A model generated the notes under the pieces. It made no database searches and had not been told where the DNA came from. It saw only the letters and a program-made list of their open reading frames with translations. Both the position numbers and the translations under genes were made by a program. From Cyanobacteria bacterium T3Sed10_376R1m (GTDB taxonomy: Bacteria; Cyanobacteriota; Cyanobacteriia; Cyanobacteriales; Cyanobacteriaceae), in NCBI GenBank assembly GCA_003566215.1, contig PXEJ01000191.1, positions 1-5,306 on the forward strand: a stretch of DNA of 5,306 nucleotides. Direction: 5' to 3'. Every line of letters starts with the position of its first letter. Position 1 is the stretch's first letter. Of this stretch, positions 1 to 5,248 are shown in pieces.

Positions 1-581
1 ACATTTAAAAGAAGAGTGCGAGAAGCATTACTCACATCAGTGACATGAACTTTTCCCCCAGTTAAATTCCAGACTAACCAACTATCAATAGTACCAAAAG
101 CAAGTTTACCATCTTCAGCTAGTTGCCTTGCACCCTCCACATGGTCTAAAATCCATTCAACCTTACTCGCAGAAAAATAAGCATCTAATAATAAACCTGA
201 TCTATTTTTAACCTCTTTTTGTAACTCTCTTCCTTTTAAATCATCAATTTTGTTAGAGGTACGTCTATCTTGCCAAACAATTGCATTATAAATAGGTTTT
301 CCTGTTTCTTTATTCCAGACAACAGTAGTTTCCCTTTGATTCGTAATTCCAATTGCCTCAATTTGACTTTTTTTATCAATCTTGGCTTTTTGACATACTC
401 CTTCGACAACAGATAAAACCGATTGCCAAATTTCGAGAGGATCATGTTCTACCTCTCCCGGATTGGGATAATATTGAGGAAATTCTAATTGTACTGACTC
501 CAAAATATGCCCATTTTTTTGGAACAATATCGCCCTTGAGCTTGTCGTTCCTTGATCTATTGCTAAAATATACTTATTCAT
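1..581 (-). CDS. glpK: Glycerol kinase, N-terminal 193 residues (truncated by window edge)
   Basis: Glycerol kinase phosphorylates glycerol to sn-glycerol 3-phosphate with ATP in the cytoplasm. The minus-strand frame opens with [20 protein letters not shown], the phosphate-binding start of the FGGY carbohydrate kinase fold, and continues with [12 protein letters not shown] (78-89), AIVWQDRRT (100-108), [10 protein letters not shown] (131-140) and [14 protein letters not shown] (163-176). The glycerol-binding residues of the E. coli enzyme fall at identical numbers: Arg83, Glu84, Trp103 and Tyr135. The family is about 500 residues long, so roughly 300 residues, including the catalytic Asp near 245, lie beyond the left edge. 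No stop or frameshift occurs in the visible part. The ATG at 579-581 sits directly before the conserved start, with no clear Shine-Dalgarno site. The repeat ending at 616 lies 34 bp upstream, so the transcript may start in or run through it. The family call is very secure and the glycerol specificity is well supported by the conserved residues. Confidence 0.95.
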   Translation of the reverse strand, partial: MNKYILAIDQGTTSSRAILFQKNGHILESVQLEFPQYYPNPGEVEHDPLEIWQSVLSVVEGVCQKAKIDKKSQIEAIGITNQRETTVVWNKETGKPIYNAIVWQDRRTSNKIDDLKGRELQKEVKNRSGLLLDAYFSASKVEWILDHVEGARQLAEDGKLAFGTIDSWLVWNLTGGKVHVTDVSNASRTLLLN

Positions 582-615
582 GAAGATATTTTATTCCTAC
601 AGTCCCATAAACTTT

Positions 616-840
616 GTGAACTACCGAAACCATAATATTTGATTTGGCTCTAGCTTTCCACCCAATTAAATGCCTTTATAGTTAAACTATATCGGTCTTA
701 CATCAAAGTGATAGACTTTTGTCTTCCTTTCTAAGGGAAAGTTCGAGTACACAAGACATCATAAAATTATAATTCTACGTATATGGCTTAATTTTTTTAC
801 CATTTCTTGTCCGTGTGCGGTTGTCCCATACTATCACAAG
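616..840 (-). repeat. Structured dispersed repeat, copy A (candidate IS200/IS605-like right-end relic)
   Basis: This stretch is homologous to 4248-4462. Both copies end with GTGAACTACC (616-625 here) and share a 33-nt core (674-706 here, 29/33 identical). At the other end both carry TATCACAA. In the core, 677-682 pairs with 686-691 (TATAGT, loop TAA, ACTATA). Next to the GTGAACTACC end a second hairpin forms better on the minus strand, where CCAAATC pairs with GGTTT-C-GG using a G-U wobble and one bulge. On the minus strand 798-824 reads TTAHGQEMV, aligned with TTANGR-stop-MA in the other copy, with mostly synonymous differences, which suggests an old coding tail. I infer a non-autonomous relic of a tnpB-type element, with a possible RNA read towards glpK. 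No transposase gene is present. The repeat relationship is secure; the family name is not. Confidence 0.6.
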
Positions 841-1188
841 TTGATGACATAACACTATTTTCATTTATTGATCATCATTTTTTTGTATAATTTACAAGGT
901 GGAGCTTATGGGGGACATTTTGAAATGATTGTAAATTTATTTATTTTTTTGGCTAATATTAACCTTTCGTTATAACTATTTATAAAATGTTCATAAATAT
1001 TACTTCTTTACAAAAAGAACACTATTATTTATAGTTCATCCTGTTATTATTTATTATTTAATTTTATTTATAAAACAATCTTTTTATTCAATAAAAATAG
1101 ATTCAATTAACAAGATAAATATCATATTTTAAAGTAATAAAAAAGAAAAAAGATCTAAAAGTTATCGTGTAAATACTTAAAAAGTTGT
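841..1188. other. AT-rich intergenic stretch upstream of nrdB, no gene seen
   Basis: No reading frame of meaningful length is present; the ATG at 925 runs only 16 codons. The stretch holds several weak inverted repeats: TTGTA/TACAA at 883-897, TATTTAT/ATAAATA at 977-999, and ACTAT/ATAGT at 1021-1035. At this base composition such arms are expected by chance. A-tracts at about 1138-1160 lie where an upstream promoter element of the nrdB promoter would be. The part nearest 841-915 may still belong to the repeat at 616-840, because the motif ATGGGGGAC at 910-918 resembles ATGGGAGGC beyond the other copy at 4512-4520. No convincing NrdR box was found. Confidence 0.5.
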
Positions 1189-1194
1189 TATACT
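1189..1194 (+). promoter_or_regulatory. Candidate -10 box of nrdB
   Basis: TATACT differs from the TATAAT consensus at one position and lies 40 bp before the nrdB start, giving a leader of roughly 30-35 nt. No good -35 hexamer is found at the right distance. A-rich tracts at about 1138-1160 could act as an upstream element. It is a sequence match only. Confidence 0.4.
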
Positions 1195-1234
1195 TTAAAG
1201 AATAGCAATTATAAAACTTAAAATTTATTAGTCA

Positions 1235-2302
1235 ATGGTAGCAATCAGATCCAATATCAATCAAAAAATGCCCCTAACACCAATCTTTAATCCGGGGGGA
1301 GACGACAGAATAGAAAATCGTACTGCTTGGTTTGGAAATACCACCAACTTAATGCAACTTAATGATGTACGTTATTCTTGGGCTATTGGTTTATATCAAC
1401 AGATGCGGGAAAATTTCTGGATTCCTCAAAAATTAGATATTACTCAAGACGTGACTGATTATTGGAATTTAACCCCCGAAGAAAGACGTGCTTTTGAAGG
1501 AATATTGTCTTATTTAACCTTCCTTGATTCTGTACAAACCTGTAATATTCCCCATCTAAAAAGCTCAATTACTGCCCCTGAAATTAGCCTTTGTATGGCA
1601 GAACAAATTTCTCAAGAGGGGATGCACAATCACGCCTATCAATATATGATTGAAACTATTATTCCTAGTGATAAAAGGGATAAAGTTTATGATTTTTGGC
1701 GCACTGATAAAGTGTTATCTGCCCGTTGTGAATTTATTGCGGGTTTTTATCAGAAATACATTGATGAACCCACTAGGGAAAATTATTTTATTGCTCTTTT
1801 GAGTGATTATTTATTAGAGAGTTTATATTTTTATAATGGTTTTATTTTCTTTTACAATTTAGCCGCTAGAATGTTGATGCCCGGTTCGGCGGATATTTTT
1901 AAAATGATTAACCGTGACGAATTAAGCCACGTTAGATTATACCAAAGACTCATTCCCGAGGCGATGAATACTTTTAACTATTCCCTCGATCAAATTTATG
2001 AAATGTTTGATACGGCAGTAAAACATGAGTGTCGTTGGACTAATCATATTGTGGGTAATAATATTTTGGGTATTACTGAATCTAGCACGGAACGTTACAC
2101 TAAATATTTAGCTAATATACGGTTAAGGGCGATCGGTTTAGAACCGTTATATACTGATTCTAAATATAATAAGAGTCCCTATACTCATTTGGAAAAATTT
2201 TCAGATACTAAGAAGGAAGGTAGTACAAAGGCTAACTTTTTTGAAGCTAGTGTTACTAGCTACATGATGTCTTCTGGAGTAACTGGTTGGGATGAAATTT
2301 AG
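1235..2302 (+). CDS. nrdB: Ribonucleoside-diphosphate reductase small (beta, R2) subunit, class I
   Basis: NrdB houses the diiron-tyrosyl radical cofactor that starts catalysis in class I ribonucleotide reductase, which makes deoxyribonucleotides for DNA synthesis with the large subunit NrdA in the cytoplasm. The 355-residue frame has the full ferritin-like ligand set: Asp98 (FLDSVQ), Glu128 and His131 (QEGMH), Glu195 (LLESLYFY), and Glu229 and His232 (RDELSH). Tyr135, four residues after His131, matches the radical tyrosine (E. coli Tyr122), so this looks like a normal Tyr-radical enzyme and not the Tyr-less class Ic. The end, GVTGWDEI, fits a flexible acidic tail that docks on NrdA. The ATG at 1235 gives an 11-residue lead (MVAIRSNINQK) before MPLTPIFNP. 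Met12 at 1268 is a credible alternative start, since the conserved part begins there, and neither start has a clear Shine-Dalgarno site. nrdA is not adjacent in the window. A hairpin follows the stop at 2318-2352. Confidence 0.96.
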   Translation: MVAIRSNINQKMPLTPIFNPGGDDRIENRTAWFGNTTNLMQLNDVRYSWAIGLYQQMRENFWIPQKLDITQDVTDYWNLTPEERRAFEGILSYLTFLDSVQTCNIPHLKSSITAPEISLCMAEQISQEGMHNHAYQYMIETIIPSDKRDKVYDFWRTDKVLSARCEFIAGFYQKYIDEPTRENYFIALLSDYLLESLYFYNGFIFFYNLAARMLMPGSADIFKMINRDELSHVRLYQRLIPEAMNTFNYSLDQIYEMFDTAVKHECRWTNHIVGNNILGITESSTERYTKYLANIRLRAIGLEPLYTDSKYNKSPYTHLEKFSDTKKEGSTKANFFEASVTSYMMSSGVTGWDEI

Positions 2303-2317
2303 TTACTCTTAGTTAAT

Positions 2318-2352
2318 TCTCACGCTGTACTTAAGGTAAACTCAGCGTGGGA
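2318..2352 (+). terminator. Stem-loop after nrdB (possible terminator)
   Basis: CACGCTG at 2321-2327 pairs with CAGCGTG at 2343-2349. The stem extends outwards by a T-G wobble, C-G and T-A pair to 10 bp, with a 15-nt loop. It starts 15 bp after the nrdB stop. No T-run follows, so it is not a classical Rho-independent terminator. It could be a weak terminator or a 3'-end stabilising structure. Confidence 0.45.
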
Positions 2353-2381
2353 TACAAGATAAATAGGCTTTGTTTAACAAT

Positions 2382-2390
2382 TGCTATGAT
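2382..2390 (+). promoter_or_regulatory. Candidate extended -10 promoter of the small conserved gene
   Basis: TGCTATGAT matches the extended -10 pattern TGnTATAAT with one mismatch, about 90 bp upstream of the gene at 2480 and downstream of the nrdB hairpin. No -35 box is evident, as is common with extended -10 promoters. It suggests that the small gene can be transcribed independently of nrdB. Confidence 0.35.
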
Positions 2391-2446
2391 GAGTAGAATT
2401 GACCATAGACAATTACATCCGATGACTTTGTTTTTGAGTTAGACTT

Positions 2447-2460
2447 TTAACAACTGTTAA
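2447..2460. promoter_or_regulatory. Short inverted repeat before the small conserved gene
   Basis: TTAACA-AC-TGTTAA forms perfect 6-bp arms around a 2-bp centre, ending 19 bp before the ATG at 2480. It lies in the leader of the candidate promoter at 2382-2390. It could be an operator half-site pair, but chance is a real possibility in such AT-rich sequence. Confidence 0.25.
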
Positions 2461-2479
2461 TTAAACTTTTAATAAAAAA

Positions 2480-2740
2480 ATGAATACCAATAATAGTAAT
2501 GATGATAAAAAAAAAGATAAACAATCTTATCTTTTTCCCCGCAGTTCTTATCGTGGTGAGTTTACTCCCGAAAATTTAGTTTTTAATGCCAATTTACAAG
2601 AATTTGCCCAGAAAGTAGGTTATATTTGTAACCTCGAAACTAATGGGAAAATGACTTCTAATGAGGCTTATGAGCAAATTAGGGTCTTATGGAAGGATTT
2701 AAAAAATAGTATGAAAAATTTAGGTATTAACAATAAATGA
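2480..2740 (+). CDS. Small conserved cyanobacterial protein of unknown function (DUF7219-like)
   Basis: This is an 86-residue soluble protein with no signal peptide, membrane segment or catalytic motif that I can see. The first 15 residues are polar and low in complexity (Asn, Asp, Lys). The conserved body appears to start at YLFPRSSYRGEFTPENL (17-33) and continues FNANLQEFAQKV (35-46), YICNLETNGKMTSNEAY (48-64) and a helical end rich in Lys (IRVLWKDLKNSM). I recall this pattern, an [FY]xPRSxYxGEFxPENLxFNANLQEFA core, from short proteins present throughout cyanobacteria, with the domain name DUF7219; that name is from memory and not checked. The function is unknown. There is no Shine-Dalgarno site before the ATG. 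A terminator at 2854-2875 ends this unit. Coding is well supported by the conserved core and clean spacing between flanking signals. Confidence 0.8.
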   Translation: MNTNNSNDDKKKDKQSYLFPRSSYRGEFTPENLVFNANLQEFAQKVGYICNLETNGKMTSNEAYEQIRVLWKDLKNSMKNLGINNK

Positions 2741-2817
2741 TTTAGATCTTTAAGAATCTTTTAATATGAGAAGATCACAAATACTCTAAAACTATTTAAT
2801 CTTAATTGTTAGATTTA

Positions 2818-2845
2818 ATATAACTTAATCTCGATTAAGTTATAT
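2818..2845 (+). other. Perfect 12-bp stem-loop upstream of the permease gene
   Basis: Positions 2818-2829 pair without mismatch with 2834-2845 around a CTCG loop (ATATAACTTAAT against its complement). The stem is mostly A-T. No T-run follows directly; the next 8 bases lead into a second hairpin, which is a terminator. It may assist termination of the preceding gene or form part of a leader structure of the permease gene. Confidence 0.6.
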
Positions 2846-2853
2846 ATAGTTAT

Positions 2854-2875
2854 AGAGTTTAAAAAACTCTTTTTT
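2854..2875 (+). terminator. Rho-independent terminator between the small gene and the permease gene
   Basis: AGAGTTT (2854-2860) pairs with AAACTCT (2864-2870) around an AAA loop and is followed at once by TTTTT (2871-2875), the classical layout. It lies 114 bp after the stop of the small gene and only 15 bp before the permease ATG at 2891, too close for an ordinary promoter to fit between. On the minus strand the A-rich loop side gives no comparable T-run, so it acts on the plus strand. Confidence 0.7.
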
Positions 2876-2890
2876 AGTAAAGTCTAATTA

Positions 2891-3916
2891 ATGTCCCGTT
2901 CAAAATCTTTACAATACTATATTTTTGCCCGTGTGTTATTGTCTCCCTTGATGTTGTGGCTAATTGTCACCATTGTTTTTTTATTGCTCCGGGCAACTCC
3001 GGGAGATCCAGCTGATGCTATTTTAGGGGGAAGAGCCCCGGAATCAGCAAAGGAAGCATTGCGAGAACAAATGGGCTTAAATAGTCCTTTGTGGGAACAG
3101 TATCTTAGTTATTTGGGACAGTTACTCCGTTTTGATTTAGGTTCCTCTATCACGAGTAGAGGGTTAAAAGTTTGGGATGTGATTAGTCAATATTTTCCTG
3201 CTACGGTGGAACTATCTTTATTTGCTATGGTAGTTGCGATCGCCCTTGGAGTTGGTATAGGATTAGTTTCAGGATCAAAACCAAACACAATATTTGATGT
3301 GGGAGGAAGATTATTTGGCATAATTACCTATGCTTTACCCCTATTTTGGGTAGGAATGATCATGCAATTAATTTTTGCAGTACAACTAGGCTGGTTTCCT
3401 TTGGGAACACGTTTTCCCGTGGGCATGACAGCACCGACAAAGATAACTGGTTTGTATATCTTAGATAGTTTATTCTCTCTCAACTTTGACCAGTTTTTTA
3501 CCGCCATTCACTATTTAACATTACCCTGTTTTACATTAGGACTATTATTAAGTGGCATATTTGAGCGCATTGTCAGGGTAAATCTAAAACAAACCCTCAA
3601 CTCAGACTACGTAGAAGCCGCTAGGGCAAGAGGAATTCCCGAAATACGTATATTGTTCGCCCATGGCTTTAAAAATGCTTTAATCCCTGTTATAACCGTC
3701 ATGGGCTTAACTTTTGCCGCCCTGTTGGGGGGGGCTGTATTAACGGAAGTTACTTTTTCTTGGCCGGGATTAGGTAATCGACTATATGAGGCTATATCCC
3801 AAAGAGACTATCCTACGGTACAGGGAATTATGGTCTTTTTTGGATTTATTGTAGTTATTGCCAGTTTAGCCATTGATATTATTAATGCAATGATTGATCC
3901 TCGCATTCGTTATTAA
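2891..3916 (+). CDS. ABC transporter permease, OppB/DppB (peptide/nickel) family
   Basis: This is an inner-membrane subunit that forms half of the channel of a peptide/nickel-type ABC importer, pairing with a DppC-like permease and two ATPases. The 341-residue protein has the usual length and order: a first membrane helix at about 12-34 ending in LLRATPGDPAD, a periplasmic region with REQMGLNSPLWEQYLSYL and FDLGSSI, and further helices near 105-127, 141-166, 205-223, 264-286 and 311-333. The cytoplasmic EAA loop, which docks on the ATPase, is intact: EAARARGIPEIRILFAHG at 242-259, followed by FKNALIPV. The end AMIDPRIRY is typical of the family. The ATG at 2891 directly precedes the first helix, with only a weak purine stretch as ribosome site. 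No partner subunit is encoded nearby, and the next gene is convergent, so this is an orphan permease here. The substrate cannot be read from the sequence. Confidence 0.93.
   Translation: MSRSKSLQYYIFARVLLSPLMLWLIVTIVFLLLRATPGDPADAILGGRAPESAKEALREQMGLNSPLWEQYLSYLGQLLRFDLGSSITSRGLKVWDVISQYFPATVELSLFAMVVAIALGVGIGLVSGSKPNTIFDVGGRLFGIITYALPLFWVGMIMQLIFAVQLGWFPLGTRFPVGMTAPTKITGLYILDSLFSLNFDQFFTAIHYLTLPCFTLGLLLSGIFERIVRVNLKQTLNSDYVEAARARGIPEIRILFAHGFKNALIPVITVMGLTFAALLGGAVLTEVTFSWPGLGNRLYEAISQRDYPTVQGIMVFFGFIVVIASLAIDIINAMIDPRIRY
3236..3243. repeat. HIP1 octamer GCGATCGC
   Basis: GCGATCGC, the highly iterated palindrome overrepresented in many cyanobacterial genomes, lies inside the permease gene, where it spans an Ala-Ile-Ala stretch in a membrane helix. 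It supports a cyanobacterial origin; it is not a feature of this gene. Confidence 0.8.
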
Positions 3917-3921
3917 GCAAA

Positions 3922-3934
3922 CCTTATTCTAAGG
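3922..3934. terminator. Small hairpin between convergent genes (weak)
   Basis: CCTTA-TTC-TAAGG forms a 5-bp hairpin in the junction where the permease gene and the PedR-like gene converge with only 7 bp between their stops. It overlaps the stop codon of the minus-strand gene. On the minus strand a short TTT follows. The stem is short for a terminator, but no other candidate exists in this gap. Confidence 0.25.
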
Positions 3935-4193
3935 GAAGATTTTCGGGTAAAGTACAACAATTCACCTCATCGAGACAAATTTTCCCCCACTGCAAAGCCC
4001 AACGAACTAACTCCACTCGATTATCAGTTTTTGTTTTTGTTAGGATGTTACTGATATGATTATCTACGGTTCGTTTACTTATTTCTAACTTGTCGGCGAT
4101 GTCATTATTGGTTAAGCCAGTGGCGACTAACTCTAAAATTTCTAATTCTCTTTGGGATAAGTTGTTGTTGTCGGGATTTTTGCCACTAGCCAT
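3924..4193 (-). CDS. pedR: Small LuxR-type transcriptional regulator, PedR-like
   Basis: This 89-residue protein is almost entirely a LuxR/GerE DNA-binding domain, with no receiver or ligand domain. The helix-turn-helix spans about 12-68: LSQRELEILELVATGLTNN, then IADKLEIS and the recognition helix KRTVDNHISNILTKT (40-54). After it come VELVRWALQWGKICLDEVN and CCTLP, with Cys73, Cys79 and Cys80. This matches my memory of PedR (Ssl0564) of Synechocystis, a stand-alone LuxR-type regulator that responds to photosynthetic electron flow through thioredoxin and a C-terminal cysteine disulfide (Cys80 as I recall). The presence of a cysteine at 80 here fits that model. The ATG at 4191-4193 leaves a short Asn-rich lead before the domain. 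The gene converges on the permease gene, and the repeat at 4248-4462 lies 54 bp upstream in the same orientation. The HTH family is certain; the PedR assignment is probable. Confidence 0.85.
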   Translation of the reverse strand: MASGKNPDNNNLSQRELEILELVATGLTNNDIADKLEISKRTVDNHISNILTKTKTDNRVELVRWALQWGKICLDEVNCCTLPENLPLE

Positions 4194-4247
4194 GTTTTCT
4201 TTTTGACCTAATTAATACTTGTATCTTCATCTATAAGGTTATTGTAA

Positions 4248-4462
4248 GTGAACTACCACACACTAAATCATAGATTATGGTGTAGGTTTCCTATCCAATC
4301 AATGGGCTTTATAGCTAGGCTATATCGGACTTACATCAAGTAAATAGGCTTTATCCCACGTTCCGTAGGTCAAAATGCACGGTATCATACAATCAGTTTT
4401 ATGTGTAAGTCTTGGTTATTGCCATTCACCGCCCGTTGGCAGTGGTCTTCATTTTATCACAA
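4248..4462 (-). repeat. Structured dispersed repeat, copy B (candidate IS200/IS605-like right-end relic)
   Basis: This is the second, diverged copy of the element at 616-840, in the same orientation. The shared end GTGAACTACC is at 4248-4257 and the 33-nt core at 4307-4339. The core hairpin is TATAGC-TAG-GCTATA (4310-4324), with C4315-G4319 replacing the T-A pair of copy A. A further stem at about 4355-4369 has 6 bp on the minus strand (CCTACG-GAA-CGTGGG, one G-U wobble) but a C-A mismatch if read on the plus strand, favouring a minus-strand RNA. The terminal hairpin near 4253-4285 closes with CTAC/GTAG. Positions 4420-4446 on the minus strand read TTANGR-stop-MA, aligned with TTAHGQEMV in copy A. 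It occupies the gap between the methyltransferase and the PedR-like gene, and may be a tnpB-tail and right-end relic or a leader RNA. Confidence 0.6.
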
Positions 4463-4500
4463 TTTCCCGAATTGTAACAAGATATAAAGTTTATATTGTT
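4459..4500. repeat. Two adjacent inverted repeats downstream of the methyltransferase gene
   Basis: ACAATT-TCCCG-AATTGT at 4459-4475 is a perfect 6-bp hairpin. Immediately next to it AACA plus ATATAAA (4476-4488) pairs with TTTATAT plus TGTT (4490-4500), giving 11 bp with a 2-nt bulge. They lie between the methyltransferase stop and repeat copy B. They could be the subterminal hairpins of the element's other end or a weak transcription end for the methyltransferase gene. No T-run follows. Confidence 0.4.
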
Positions 4501-4538
4501 GGTCGAAATTCATGGGAGGCTGTTTGATTATTAAGCAA

Positions 4539-5183
4539 TTATTTTTTTCGGGCATATACTGCATAAAAAGGATCTTTTGATCCCATGCCCAACATTTGTA
4601 AAAAATTAGGAGTTTCTGGTTGTTGAACCACTACTTCGGGGGAATCAAACTCAGCCACAGATTGAAAGTAAGATTTACAAAGAAAAATTCTTTGCCTGTC
4701 GGTAGCATCACGCCATGCGGTGATTGCTTTTTGATAAAACATCCGATTGGAGAAGCTAAATATAGCTATGCCATTGGGTTTAAGGATTCGGGCAATTTCC
4801 ATAAATATTGCTTCGGGATATTGTAAATATTGGATGGAAACGGTACATAATACCGCATCAAAATCTTCATTTTCGAGGGGTAATTGCATATTGCTATTGA
4901 GATTTTGGAGAAAATAATGGTCTAATCTCTCATTCTTTTTTAACTCCTCCTCATTCATGCCATGGCCTTCTATGTGGCTAAATTTCATTTCTGGAGGCAG
5001 ATGAGAAACCCAACTACTCATTAAATCTAGTATTTTTGTATCAGATTTTAATTCTTGGCGATAGAGGTTGGTTAACTGACTGATAAAGTTATTGTCAACG
5101 TGGGTAACAAAACGAGGATAGGCGTAAAATAATGTATCTTCGGTGTCGTCTAATTTTACTCTTTGGTGTGGTTGTAATAGCAT
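4539..5183 (-). CDS. Class I SAM-dependent methyltransferase of a phototroph-type family, substrate unknown
   Basis: The protein is 214 residues, soluble and without a signal peptide. The fold is read from ILDLMSSWVSHLPP (51-64) at the SAM-binding motif I position, GHGMNEEELKKNERL (73-87), NLNSNMQLPLENEDFDAVLC (94-113), the YLQYP region (119-123) and ARILKPNGIAIFSFSNR (131-147), the post-core strand typical of Methyltransf_11 enzymes. Motif I lacks the usual GxGxG: DLMSSWVSH replaces DxGxGxG. From memory the same DLCSSWxSH form occurs in homologues from cyanobacteria and plants, so it is a family trait and not decay. The substrate is unknown. The start at 5181-5183 precedes MLLQPHQRVKLDDTEDTLFY, which fits the family; upstream TTGTTT-N15-TAAGAT is a weak promoter candidate. 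A minus-strand terminator-like palindrome lies 45 bp upstream, so the gene is probably transcribed alone. Confidence 0.82.
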   Translation of the reverse strand: MLLQPHQRVKLDDTEDTLFYAYPRFVTHVDNNFISQLTNLYRQELKSDTKILDLMSSWVSHLPPEMKFSHIEGHGMNEEELKKNERLDHYFLQNLNSNMQLPLENEDFDAVLCTVSIQYLQYPEAIFMEIARILKPNGIAIFSFSNRMFYQKAITAWRDATDRQRIFLCKSYFQSVAEFDSPEVVVQQPETPNFLQMLGMGSKDPFYAVYARKK

Positions 5184-5228
5184 GATCAGAATTTTTGGTT
5201 GACAATCTTAGTTCACTCTTTTAAGAAA

Positions 5229-5248
5229 CAAGGGGCTTAAGCCCCTTG
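5229..5248 (-). terminator. Perfect 20-nt palindrome, likely minus-strand terminator
   Basis: CAAGGGGCTTAAGCCCCTTG reads the same on both strands and can fold as an 8-bp GC-rich stem with a TTAA loop. On the minus strand it is followed by TTTCTT, the expected tail, so it probably ends a gene lying to the right of the window. On the plus strand no T-run follows. Its last three bases are also the first bases of the tandem repeat. Confidence 0.5.

Noticed and set aside
236..445. Minus-strand open frame of 69 codons
   Set aside because: It is an out-of-frame shadow of glpK on the same strand.
128..581. Other FGGY kinases (xylulokinase, gluconokinase) for the left-edge gene
   Set aside because: Arg83, Glu84, Trp103 and Tyr135, together with GITNQRETT and WQDRRT, are specific to glycerol kinase.
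353..583. Plus-strand open frame of 76 codons
   Set aside because: It lies wholly antisense to glpK, whose conserved kinase motifs fix the real frame.
1019..1037. AACACTATTATTTATAGTT as an NrdR box upstream of nrdB
   Set aside because: The conserved C and G of the NrdR palindrome would be three bases too far apart, no second box lies nearby, and the AT-rich background makes such arms likely by chance.
4620..4826. Plus-strand open frame of 68 codons
   Set aside because: It is antisense to the methyltransferase core motifs and has no recognisable features.
5199..5227. Plus-strand promoter TTGACA-N17-TAAGAA
   Set aside because: The -35 is perfect but the -10 matches only three of six positions, and no plus-strand gene follows in the window.
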